A stretch of 50,110 bases of DNA. Origin: Verrucomicrobiaceae bacterium. Lineage in GTDB: Bacteria > Verrucomicrobiota > Verrucomicrobiia > Verrucomicrobiales > Verrucomicrobiaceae. Shown here one piece after another: positions 32,601-38,650 of the stretch. The stretch is taken from NCBI GenBank assembly GCA_947466075.1, contig CANIBP010000049.1, forward strand, positions 1-50,110, in the 5' to 3' direction. Below the pieces are notes generated by a model that saw only the letters and a program-made list of their open reading frames with translations, made no database searches and was not told the origin of the DNA. Position 1 is the stretch's first letter. Every line of letters begins with the position of its first letter. A program made the position numbers and the translations under genes.

Positions 32601-32602
32601 AT
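26669..32602 (-). CDS. Bacterial alpha-2-macroglobulin with thioester motif
   Basis: 1977 residues from ATG 32602 (MKTTFSFALLPAMTLAFVS); an apparent TTG three codons earlier is not preferred. Signal peptide with no lipobox Cys, so it is soluble, unlike the E. coli lipoprotein homologue. Multiple macroglobulin-like beta-sandwich domains occupy the first ~1100 residues (KLDTKTIKFQPDRIQL, SDRPLYKPGDTAHFKAHT and DEYKPNTFEVKLD are MG-domain markers). The bait/ANA region is followed by the thioester motif C1475-V-E-Q in YPYGCVEQTTSATMPWLAL and an alpha/alpha toroid. A Lys/Pro/Ala insert (KGKVAKSKAKTETKSKPAP) interrupts the toroid. A2Ms trap proteases: cleavage of bait exposes the thioester for covalent capture. 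The usual pbpC partner is absent. Confidence 0.93.
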   Translation of the reverse strand: MKTTFSFALLPAMTLAFVSATAIATAAPAKGRVDTKAPPPSALRAEITINPVELSPESTIEVVFPTAMIAKERIGKPEAQSPLIVTPELTGTFEWTSTRSGQFHLTQAPKFASSYDFKLRIGLTDLAGKPLSSDKLDSVESARFRIIDQHPRWFDDDAQNRSPRFLFEFNDGVTPAEAAKHIRFVSETSPQPVAAKIRHATGKDFSRMSAEPQPTWAEQISKAKPTVADDAARLSAIIVEPITQLSIGKWRLAIAPTLTNISGQNQIATGDDIQLGEIKPFEVRAVSAHTPFDSDYYLDIDFNKRLTPPSDDEMKPEEQAAFAKKLAALIHIEPIPAGETKAEVLGRTLRISGKFPLQQPQTVTVDPAMTSGDGMALGAPVKNSITFIPNPPYVAAPTFINAQLAKGAAGYEFSAANVSQVRVRAKRLNGPELLKALDLYRAYRTAYYGNDKQREAYKTQSIDTYPGTQVFDRSFPITKALDQSEIVKLNWREVLGEQPAAPLFIEIEGTAAAGIAQKGVITQTLVQFTDLGIMQKSNGKDTMVFVTSLETGKPVPGVRLTLVDADLKLVGYGDTDASGIATAPGATPAFVMAEKNGDCAVIECNNSGIGVPYDISQAYENVWQAQRRTFVFSDRPLYKPGDTAHFKAHTRLLIGDDLSLDQAPAQGRLVIRDPRYRVVIDKPVTFTANGAWADDVVLPTGPAGWYDLSINLKSPNPNSQSDDGGGMTFRIDEYKPNTFEVKLDTKTIKFQPDRIQLALSANYYMGKALSVAKVQWSANSQRDYQPPEAYRRYHFGEAPSWAHYAQDRDADGDYAGHDNDAEENEWFVNGDLFLADDGTATLEMPQPPADRAALPQRVRVNAEVTDINEQTISSAAEFEVPGANFLLGLKGPEYFGTAGKPLQLEVVAIDSKGAPAAGNVHVDVKVERQEYHTLKIAIAGGGSTTKDQVILREELKQGFDLKPATAGSAPSTSIPFTPTSGGVYFVTAEAVDAKGTKVISRMPFYAVGGNEFPWAMEDGNRMNLQPEKTTLKPGEDAVIVVKTPIAGTALVTVERNKLHRQFVTELTLDNPIIRVPLGEDEFPNVFVSVIVIRGSAASTKQHKMPEYRIGYCALKVESDAKELKLTVKPDREEVRPAEAVNITTTITDAKGAPVSGSDVTLYAVDEGVLSLMKHETPDPSAYFHAELPLAIDSFTSFDNLLSEELAARDRGNKGFVVGGGDGDGNGANVSIRKNFIVTPLWLASGTTDAQGKLIASVTAPDNLTRYRIMAVAAHGVDRFGKGESAFKINKPLMIEPAVPRFARLGDEFLVKAVVHNTTPNAGAVEITLELDGSANFIQDKRDFIPASLTADTGGSAKQQKVILQIKAGETAATAFPVQFVQLGTAKWKWIARGVNWAAEASDGTESTFEVNHPVPELRYVSYTRLKAEEPVENLIKDVNPALLEGEGSLSLGISNSRLYEARDALDYLLHYPYGCVEQTTSATMPWLALGKYEPLFPDQLGGGKAKQVVQAGVNKLLQMTTDEGGLAYWPGGTEPTFWGSAYGGLLLLRARDQGADVPADAINKLVEYLSKKLRGLDEEKDLYNITDSALALYTLAKAGKPEPAYQNLLFGKREHLPQTARLYLALAMCLSNAPEQQIKDTLGWKPSESAASAKTDAKGKVAKSKAKTETKSKPAPPAPAPVVWSHWAGNGANKALRLICYTHLGLTEDAEKLALSILQSRNGRGEWGNTFTNAWTLTALSAYERSLKKVGEPLAATVHWDAQNQPLNLTAGFSSARVNFALNQALSAKPLNVELPAGREIFSRIEARSFPPQRDFAGENKGYAIERTYEELNMDGSTSGTDDLRVGDMVVVTLKIEIGGGDRCLAIDDSLPAVFEAINPEFGTQSEREGDQLPDGTQPWFCDHREIRTDRALFFTDYAPAKGKFSLQYLARVIAEGDTTAPPARIEAMYQPDKYGLSPTQRIRTLPSGNTKVAESK

Positions 32603-32686
32603 GGCGAACAAATGGTTCGCTGTGAGAGTAGCATGCCGCCGCAGGGAGCGAGGGGATTTTTGGGAAGATTTTGGAAGACTGACTCC

Positions 32687-33325
32687 TCACTTCAAAGCCC
32701 ACACCTTCACATTGTCGAAGGCGACCTCCTGCCCGTCCTTGCCGCCAACGCGGAAGACAAGGCCGGGCTTTTTGACGTGAAAATCGGGGGCGCTGGCCTT
32801 GAGCGGCTCTTTGCCAGCGATCTGGGCCACGACATTGTCGCCTTTGCATTCCAGCAGCAGCGTATAAGTCGTGGCAGAATCGAACGCGGTCTCGACCTTG
32901 GTGTGGGTCTTGGTTTTGCTCTCGGGATTGGCCTTGTCGTTATGTTCCACGATGCTCCAACCGGTTTTGCTGATGACCAAGGAGAACAGGTGGCCTTTCT
33001 TTTTCAACTCACCCGCCGCCGGATCGAAGCCGATGTTAAAGATACGCGCTTCACCGAGTTTGAAGTCGATCTGGATGGCGCAATCCTGCAGCGGCAGCGG
33101 ATGACGAAACGCACCAATGTGCATGTCGGCGGATTTTTCGCCCGCGAGGAGGGTGCCATCGGCCACACGTAAGGTGCCGGTGTTCGCATTCCATCCTTTG
33201 GGTAATTCGGTGCCGGTGAAGCTCTCTTCGAGGAGCTTTTCACCCAAAGTGCCGAGCTGCGGGGTCAATTCAGCGGCGTTGGCAATCGTGGCGAATAGAA
33301 AGAGAATGAGATGTGCGGATTTCAT
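32687..33325 (-). CDS. Secreted concanavalin/3-keto-disaccharide-hydrolase-like domain protein
   Basis: 212 residues from ATG 33325 (MKSAHLILFLFATIANA); the frame opens at 33382 but this ATG gives a clean signal peptide. The mature domain starts LTPQLGTLGEKLLEESFTGTELPKGWNANTGTLRVADGTLLAGE, then DCAIQIDFKLGEARIFNIGF and VKKPGLVFRVGGKDGQEVAFDNVKVWAL. That is the ESF...W....G.W.v.dG.l.......HI...D...DFEV.F.....I.FRvG...V.iDNV.V pattern of DUF1080-like jelly-roll domains. They are very abundant in PVC bacteria and probably bind or cleave glycans. It lies between the AraC gene and alpha-2-macroglobulin (84 nt gap to the latter). Confidence 0.75.
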   Translation of the reverse strand: MKSAHLILFLFATIANAAELTPQLGTLGEKLLEESFTGTELPKGWNANTGTLRVADGTLLAGEKSADMHIGAFRHPLPLQDCAIQIDFKLGEARIFNIGFDPAAGELKKKGHLFSLVISKTGWSIVEHNDKANPESKTKTHTKVETAFDSATTYTLLLECKGDNVVAQIAGKEPLKASAPDFHVKKPGLVFRVGGKDGQEVAFDNVKVWALK

Positions 33326-33385
33326 GCGCCTGCTAAAACGGGAGGGAAGAACAAAAATTGCTTGGCCAATCAAGTCTGGCATGAT

Positions 33386-34273
33386 TCACCCATCCATTCG
33401 TGAGCGATGCTCGCTTGGGCGCCAGCCGATCCATTTTTTGAAGGTGTTGCTGAAGACGAAGGGATTCATGTAGCCGACTTCGTGGGAGATCGTCTCGACC
33501 TTCAAGTTCGTGGTGGAGAGCAGTTCGGCGGCCTTGCGCATGCGCAGCCAGGTCACGTGATGCATGGGGGTGCGGCCCAACGCACGGCGGCAGAGGCGGC
33601 GCAGGTGCTCGGCGCTGACATGGGCCTGACGCGCAAGCTCATCCAGCGTCCAGTCATGGCCGACGTTGGCGGAGACTTTTTCCCAGATGCGGTGCAGTCG
33701 GTCATCGACCTGCCAAGGCTGCGCGAAGCGCTCGATGTAGTGCTGGATCAGTTCGACCCAGTGAAACATGGCGGCGGGTTTGGCCTCGTGACCGGCTTCT
33801 GCGATGAGTCCTTCAATGGCGTTGTCGAGCGCATGACCGGCAAACGGGGCCATGAGCGGCGAGCTGCTGCTCAAGATTGGTGTCTGCTCCGGCTGCTGCT
33901 CGTAGCGCACCCAGCAGCACCGCCAGATTTTGCCGGGCACGGCATGGAAAGCATTCACCATGAACGGCGGCAGCGCCACGGCCATGCCAGCGCTGCATTT
34001 TTTCCACGCACCATCGACGAGCACACGCCCTTCGCCTTCCAGGCAGGCAAGGAAATACAAACCGCCCTGATGCATGCGCACGATGCGATAGGGCGCACGC
34101 GCCGTCATGACGCCTGCGTGGGCAATGCGATGCGTGCCGAGTGTGGCGCATACCGGTGAACCACGTAGCCAGGGGCGCGCGTCTTTGTCTGAAGCCCGCA
34201 CCACGCGGAACTCCGTGCCCGGCCCGTGCGTGTGGGTTTCGGATAGCTCTTGGATGGCAGTTCGGGCGTGCAT
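33386..34273 (-). CDS. AraC-family transcriptional regulator
   Basis: 295 residues from ATG 34273 (MHARTAIQELSETHTHG); the frame opens at 34339 but the extra 22 residues are translated repeat DNA. The N-terminal sensing domain is cupin-like (GLYFLACLEGEGRVLVDGAWKKCSAGMAVALPPF; then an FHAVPGKIWRCCWVRYE segment). The C-terminal two HTH motifs are WTLDELARQAHVSAEHLRRLCRRALGRTP and AAELLSTTNLKVETISHEVGYMNPFVFSNTFKKWIGWRPSEHR, both canonical AraC. The type of inducer is unknown. It is divergent from the PEP-hydrolase-family gene, and the intergenic region is made of inverted short-repeat arrays that may hold its operator. Often such regulators control the adjacent enzyme gene. Confidence 0.92.
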   Translation of the reverse strand: MHARTAIQELSETHTHGPGTEFRVVRASDKDARPWLRGSPVCATLGTHRIAHAGVMTARAPYRIVRMHQGGLYFLACLEGEGRVLVDGAWKKCSAGMAVALPPFMVNAFHAVPGKIWRCCWVRYEQQPEQTPILSSSSPLMAPFAGHALDNAIEGLIAEAGHEAKPAAMFHWVELIQHYIERFAQPWQVDDRLHRIWEKVSANVGHDWTLDELARQAHVSAEHLRRLCRRALGRTPMHHVTWLRMRKAAELLSTTNLKVETISHEVGYMNPFVFSNTFKKWIGWRPSEHRSRMDG

Positions 34274-34281
34274 GTGAGGCC

Positions 34282-34371
34282 GTTTACGGTTGTTTGCAGT
34301 TGTTGACGATGGTTTACCGTTGTTTGAAACCACTGTCATCCACCGTCAACCATCGTAATCAACCGTCAACC
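34282..34371. repeat. Inverted arrays of degenerate ~10-nt repeats in AraC/PEP-hydrolase intergenic region
   Basis: The left array (34282-34330) reads, on the minus strand, AAACAACGGT, AAACCATCGTC, AACAACTGC, AAACAACCGT; the right array (34340-34371) shows CACCGTCAACC and AATCAACCGTC on the plus strand. The units match those at 268-313. The two half-arrays are opposed around an AAACCACTG centre, giving a long imperfect dyad between divergent genes. Confidence 0.65.
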
Positions 34372-34381
34372 TCACCAAGCC

Positions 34382-35239
34382 ATGCCCAATCTCTGGACCG
34401 GAATCGGAAATCCCTACACGAAGCAAGAAGTCGTGGATCGTCTTAAAGCCACACTAGCCAAGGGCGAGCCGATCATCGCCGCCGGCGCTGGCACGGGCAT
34501 CAGCGCTAAATTCATCGAGAAGGGCGGCGCAGATCTGATCATCATCTACAACAGCGGTCGCTTCCGCATGATGGGCCACGGCAGCACCTGTGGTCTCATG
34601 GCTTATGGTGACGCCAATGCCATCGCCATGGAGATCGGCGAATATGAAGTGCTCCCGGTGGTGAAAGAGATCCCGGTCGTTTGTGGTGTGCATGCCACCG
34701 ACCCACGCCGCCGCATGTGGCACTGGCTTGGACGCGTGAAGGAGATGGGCTTTAGTGGCGTGAACAATTTCCCCACCCATACGATTGTGGATGGTCACTT
34801 CCGTGGTGTGCTGGAAGAGACTGGCATGAGCGTGGAGAAAGAATTCGAAATGGTCGGTCTGGCCACGCGCATGGATATGTTCAGCATCGTTTATGTGGCG
34901 ACGCCGGAAGAAGCCATCAAAATGGCCAAGAACGGCGCGGATGCGATCATCGCCCACGTTGGCACGACCGTCGGTGGTAGCATCGGTGTGACCAATGCGG
35001 TGGTGAGTTGGGATCACACGATTAAAGTCACGCAGGACATCATTGATGCCGCTAAAAGTGTGAACCCGAATGTTTTCACGCTCACGCATGGCGGGCCAAT
35101 CAACACACCGAAGGATGTGGAATTCATCCTCAGCAAGACCACGGCAGACGGTTTCGTCGGTGCGAGCAGCTTGGAGCGCATGGGCGTCGAAGATTCGCTG
35201 ACCAGCCTCACGCGTGAGTTTAAGGCGATCAAGCACTGA
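34382..35239 (+). CDS. Phosphoenolpyruvate hydrolase-family TIM-barrel protein
   Basis: 285 residues (MPNLWTGIGNPYTKQEVVDRL). The enolase/PEP-mutase-like barrel is recognised by PIIAAGAGTGISAKFIEKGGADLIIIYNSGRFRMMGHGST, PVVCGVHATDPRRRMW, SGVNNFPTHTIVDGHFRGVLEETG and IAHVGTTVGGSIG. These are characteristic of the PEP_hydrolase-like/TIM-barrel signal-transduction family, found fused or adjacent to Tm-1-like ATP-binding (UPF0261) proteins. Here no UPF0261 partner gene is adjacent; only an AraC regulator diverges. The actual reaction is not established for the family. Cytoplasmic. A 9-bp hairpin follows at 35275-35300. Confidence 0.85.
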   Translation: MPNLWTGIGNPYTKQEVVDRLKATLAKGEPIIAAGAGTGISAKFIEKGGADLIIIYNSGRFRMMGHGSTCGLMAYGDANAIAMEIGEYEVLPVVKEIPVVCGVHATDPRRRMWHWLGRVKEMGFSGVNNFPTHTIVDGHFRGVLEETGMSVEKEFEMVGLATRMDMFSIVYVATPEEAIKMAKNGADAIIAHVGTTVGGSIGVTNAVVSWDHTIKVTQDIIDAAKSVNPNVFTLTHGGPINTPKDVEFILSKTTADGFVGASSLERMGVEDSLTSLTREFKAIKH

Positions 35240-35274
35240 AGCACAGATCAGGATTACCCCATCAGCAGGTCAAG

Positions 35275-35300
35275 GTGGTCAAGACTCATAACTTGACCAC
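35275..35300. other. Hairpin between PEP-hydrolase-family gene and ftsH
   Basis: A perfect 9-bp stem (35275-35283 with 35292-35300) around an 8-nt loop, 36 nt after the stop codon. No T-tract. It may be a terminator-like barrier or part of ftsH regulation. Confidence 0.5.
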
Positions 35301-35416
35301 TTCTTGGCCCGCTTGACTCCTTGTCTGGGGCCAAAGCGCCGCAGAATCGCATTTTGCAAAACTTTTACCGGCATGTATGCTCGTCCACGCGTTACTGCGT
35401 GTAATAACCCTAGACC

Positions 35417-37546
35417 ATGTCCGACGACCCCTTCAACAACCGCCCCGACGGCCCCAGCCGCCGGAATCAAGATCCACAGTTCAACTGGCGCGGTTTTATG
35501 CTCTTCGCCCTCGCGATCACTTTGCTGATCTCGGGGTTCATGATGAACAAGGGGATGACTGGGAGCCGCAAGGTTTTCAACTACGCCGAATTCAAGGAGC
35601 ACGTTGAGGCCGGACGCATCGATGAAAAGAAAAAGCTCGAACTCGTCAACCTCGACACCACCTCTGAGCAGACCATTCGCGGTTTCTACTTCCCAATGCC
35701 TGCCATCAAAGCGGGTGAAGCTGAGCCACTCGCACCCAGCTTGAGCAAACCGCTTCCTTCTGAACCCGCGAAGGACATCACCGACAAGCCAGCAGCTTTT
35801 GGCAGCGCCAGTCCCGACTCGAAGCCGTTCACGGTTGCCGTGAACATTGAGTTTCAGAAAGAAGAACTCCATAAATTGCTCGACGCTCACAAACTGGTGC
35901 TCATCCCGGTCTATGAAAATGAGATGTGGTCCTCGCTCATCGGCTTCCTGCTGCCGCTGCTGATCATCCTCGCGTTCTTCTACTTCCTCGTGCGTCAGCA
36001 ACTGAAAAGCGCAGGCCGTGGTGCGATGAGCTTCGGCAAGAGCAAGGCCAAGATGCTAGCGCAGGACCGCAACAAGGTCACCTTCAAGGACGTCGCTGGC
36101 GTGGAAGAAGCGAAGGAAGAAGTGCAGGAGATCGTCGAGTTCCTCAAAGACCCGAAGAAGTTCCAGCGCCTCGGTGGCAAGATCCCCAAGGGTGTGCTCA
36201 TGACCGGTCCTCCCGGCACTGGCAAGACCTTGCTGGCCAAAGCCATCGCTGGTGAGGCCGATGTGCCGTTCTTCAGCATCAGCGGCTCGGACTTCGTCGA
36301 AATGTTTGTCGGTGTCGGTGCCAGCCGTGTGCGCGACATGTTTGAGCAGGGCAAGAAGAACGCCCCCTGCCTCATTTTCATCGATGAAATCGACGCCGTA
36401 GGCCGTCATCGCGGTCATGGCATGGGTGGTGGGCACGATGAACGCGAACAGACGCTCAATGCGCTCCTCGTTGAGATGGATGGCTTCGATACGCAAGATG
36501 GCATCATCATCATCGCCGCCACCAATCGTCCCGACGTGCTTGATCCTGCACTCCTACGTCCAGGCCGCTTCGATCGTCAGGTCACTGTCAATCTGCCCGA
36601 CGTGAAGGGCCGCGAAGAAATTCTCCGCGTTCACGCCAAGAAAATCAAGTTGGCCGAGAGCGCCGACCTATCCAAGATCGCCCGTGGCACGCCCGGATTC
36701 TCCGGTGCGGAGTTGGCGAACTTGCTCAACGAAGCTGCGTTGCTCGCTGCCCGTAAAAACATGAAGTCCATCACTAGTCCCGAGCTCGAAGAAGCTCGTG
36801 ACAAGGTGCGCTGGGGCCGTGAACGCCGCAGCATGGCGCTGACGGAAAAGGAAAAAGAAAACACCGCCTATCATGAAGCCGGTCACGCTATTTTGATCGA
36901 AGTGCTCGAACACACTTCCCCACTTCACAAAGTGACCATCATTCCGCGTGGACCGTCCTTGGGCTCAACCATGTGGCTGCCGGAAGAAGACAAGCATAAC
37001 AACCGCAGAAGCGAACTCATCGACGATCTCGTCGTCGCCATGGGTGGCCGTGTGGCTGAGGAAATCCAGTTTGGTGACGTCACCAACGGCGCCAGCGGCG
37101 ATATCCGCATGGCCTCTCGCATTGCCCGCAGCATGGTGTGCTCTTGGGGCATGAGCACCAAGCTCGGCATGATTGAATATGGTGAAAATGAAAGCACCGC
37201 CTTCATGGCACGCGGCACCAGCAACTACAGCGAAGACACCGCCCAAAAGATCGACGAAGAAGTGAAGCGCCTCATTGATGAGTCCTACGCACACGCCAAG
37301 GAACTGCTCCTCAAATACAAGGATAAGCTGGATGCCATCGCCCACGCTTTGCTCGAATATGAAACCCTCGACGGGGCGCACATCAAAGAAATCATGGAGC
37401 ACGGTCGCCTCATCAACCCGCCCGAAAACAAGAGCAAGCCCCCGCCACCGCCACCACTTCCCAAAGCCCCCGACCCGCGTCCTGTGCAGCGCGAAGATGA
37501 AGACGAAGGTGGCTTGGCCCCCGGTTTGACCGGCGTGCCGGCGTAA
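35417..37546 (+). CDS. ftsH: ATP-dependent zinc metalloprotease FtsH
   Basis: 709 residues (MSDDPFNNRPDGPSRRNQ). TM1 ~25-44 (RGFMLFALAITLLISGFMMN), a periplasmic domain of ~125 residues with a Pro/Ala/Glu-rich stretch (AEPLAPSLSKPLPSEPA), TM2 ~172-194, AAA domain with Walker A GPPGTGKT 264-271, Walker B LIFIDEIDAVG, SRH (RPDVLDPALLRPGRFDRQV). The protease motif is H486-E-A-G-H490 with the third zinc Asp in the ASGDIRMAS region. The C-terminal tail is Pro-rich (PPPPPLPKAPDPRP). It degrades misfolded and regulatory membrane and cytoplasmic proteins. The longer periplasmic loop is an oddity relative to E. coli (~75). Monocistronic between hairpins. Confidence 0.97.
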   Translation: MSDDPFNNRPDGPSRRNQDPQFNWRGFMLFALAITLLISGFMMNKGMTGSRKVFNYAEFKEHVEAGRIDEKKKLELVNLDTTSEQTIRGFYFPMPAIKAGEAEPLAPSLSKPLPSEPAKDITDKPAAFGSASPDSKPFTVAVNIEFQKEELHKLLDAHKLVLIPVYENEMWSSLIGFLLPLLIILAFFYFLVRQQLKSAGRGAMSFGKSKAKMLAQDRNKVTFKDVAGVEEAKEEVQEIVEFLKDPKKFQRLGGKIPKGVLMTGPPGTGKTLLAKAIAGEADVPFFSISGSDFVEMFVGVGASRVRDMFEQGKKNAPCLIFIDEIDAVGRHRGHGMGGGHDEREQTLNALLVEMDGFDTQDGIIIIAATNRPDVLDPALLRPGRFDRQVTVNLPDVKGREEILRVHAKKIKLAESADLSKIARGTPGFSGAELANLLNEAALLAARKNMKSITSPELEEARDKVRWGRERRSMALTEKEKENTAYHEAGHAILIEVLEHTSPLHKVTIIPRGPSLGSTMWLPEEDKHNNRRSELIDDLVVAMGGRVAEEIQFGDVTNGASGDIRMASRIARSMVCSWGMSTKLGMIEYGENESTAFMARGTSNYSEDTAQKIDEEVKRLIDESYAHAKELLLKYKDKLDAIAHALLEYETLDGAHIKEIMEHGRLINPPENKSKPPPPPPLPKAPDPRPVQREDEDEGGLAPGLTGVPA

Positions 37547-37552
37547 CAATGT

Positions 37553-37573
37553 GAGGGATCCTCCTGATCCCTC
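37553..37573. other. Hairpin just after ftsH
   Basis: A perfect 8-bp stem (37553-37560 with 37566-37573) and a 5-nt loop, starting 6 nt after the ftsH stop. A second small hairpin (37604-37608 with 37612-37616) follows. No T-tract. It may stabilise the ftsH mRNA end. Confidence 0.5.
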
Positions 37574-37710
37574 CACTCCACACAACCTCCCGCCTCTCTC
37601 ATGGCGGCAGAGCCGCGGATTCATCTCTGAGAAATCACCTTGCCATGAAGAAAATCTCATTACTTCGAGGTGCCTGATCAATTACTCAACCATCCGCCTC
37701 ATTCTTCATC

Positions 37711-38534
37711 ATGAAAACAACACGCATCCTCCCACTCCTCACTGTTCTGGCAGTCACCACCGTGACCCAGCTTCGCGCCGGTGCCCCGCCCCTCAAGGCA
37801 TCGCCGCAGCCGCCTCCGAACCCGCCGTCTCCGGCCTCAATGGCAAGCTTGACGCCAACTACGGTGAAATCAATCGCAGCTCCACCCGTGGCATTTCCGG
37901 TGCCATCTCTGTGCCCCTCGGTCACAGCTATGGCGCGCAGTTTGACGGCCTTTACCAGCACGGCTTCTCCACCAACATATTCGGCCTCGGCACCCACTTC
38001 TTTAAGCGCGATCCCAGCAAAGGCATGCTCGGCCTCGTTTTCAGCGGCATGATCAGCCAAAAATTCACCGACGTAGTCATTGGTGGTGAAGGTGAGTATT
38101 ACTTCAAGCACATCACCCTCGGTGCCGTCGCCGGATACGACAACTACAACAGCCGTGTAGCCACCACCTTCCCAGGTCTGGCCACCCATCAGAGCTTCGT
38201 CGCTGCCCGCGTGTACGCCGCCATTTACCCTATTGACGACCTCATGGTGCGCTTGGAATACCAGAACCGCTTCAACCACAACTTCTACATCGCCCACGTT
38301 GAATGGCAGACCCCTGTGAATGGCGTCGCCATCTTCGCCGACGGCGGTGTCGGTGAAAACGGCTACGCCCACCTCCTGGGTGGTCTCCGCTACTACTTCG
38401 GCGGCAGCAAGCCCCTCAAAGACCGCCATCGCAAAGACGATCCGGCTAACATCAACTCATCCTTCATCGGCCCCAACAGCGGGGGCTCTACGAATACCGC
38501 CAGCCCAAGCCCTACCATCGAACCACCTGTCTAG
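37711..38534 (+). CDS. Outer-membrane beta-barrel-like protein, apparent one-base frameshift after the signal peptide
   Basis: ATG 37711 reads a clean signal peptide (MKTTRILPLLTVLAVTTVTQLRAG), but that frame then goes nonsensical. The mature protein lies in the -1 frame, which is open to 38534 (SGLNGKLDANYGEINRSSTR...). The switch must occur near 37780-37795, where two C-quadruplets (37784-37787, 37789-37792) flank one G; loss of one C would restore a single frame of ~275 residues. The body has repeated amphipathic strands (GAQFDGLYQHGFSTNIFGLG, VVIGGEGEYYFKHITLGAVAGYD, VRLEYQNRFNHNFYIAHVEWQ, GYAHLLGGLRYYFGG), typical of an outer-membrane barrel, ending with a His/Lys/Ser tail. The best explanation is sequencing error or a real frameshift. 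It has a strong terminator at 38571-38606. Confidence 0.7.
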
Positions 38535-38570
38535 GTCAAAGTTCGCACACTTGGGCCTTTTAGTTTGATC

Positions 38571-38606
38571 AAACGCCCGGCAGGCTCTCCTGCTGGGCGT
38601 TTTTTT
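38571..38606 (+). terminator. Intrinsic terminator after the outer-membrane barrel gene
   Basis: A stem of ~14 bp with one G-T wobble (38571-38584 with 38589-38602) and a CTCT loop, followed by a T-run to 38606. 36 nt after the stop codon. Convergent with rapA, so may serve both sides. Confidence 0.9.
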
Positions 38607-38650
38607 ATCGCAACACAGCCTGCGGAGGTGGATCTAGATGATCTCGCTTT

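Noticed and set aside
34274..34339. Upstream start of the AraC gene at 34339
   Set aside because: The extra 22 residues come from the repeat arrays; ATG 34273 gives the normal length.
37644..37673. Nine-codon ORF (ATG AAG AAA ...) between ftsH and the barrel gene
   Set aside because: Too short with no regulator or attenuator structure to support a leader peptide.
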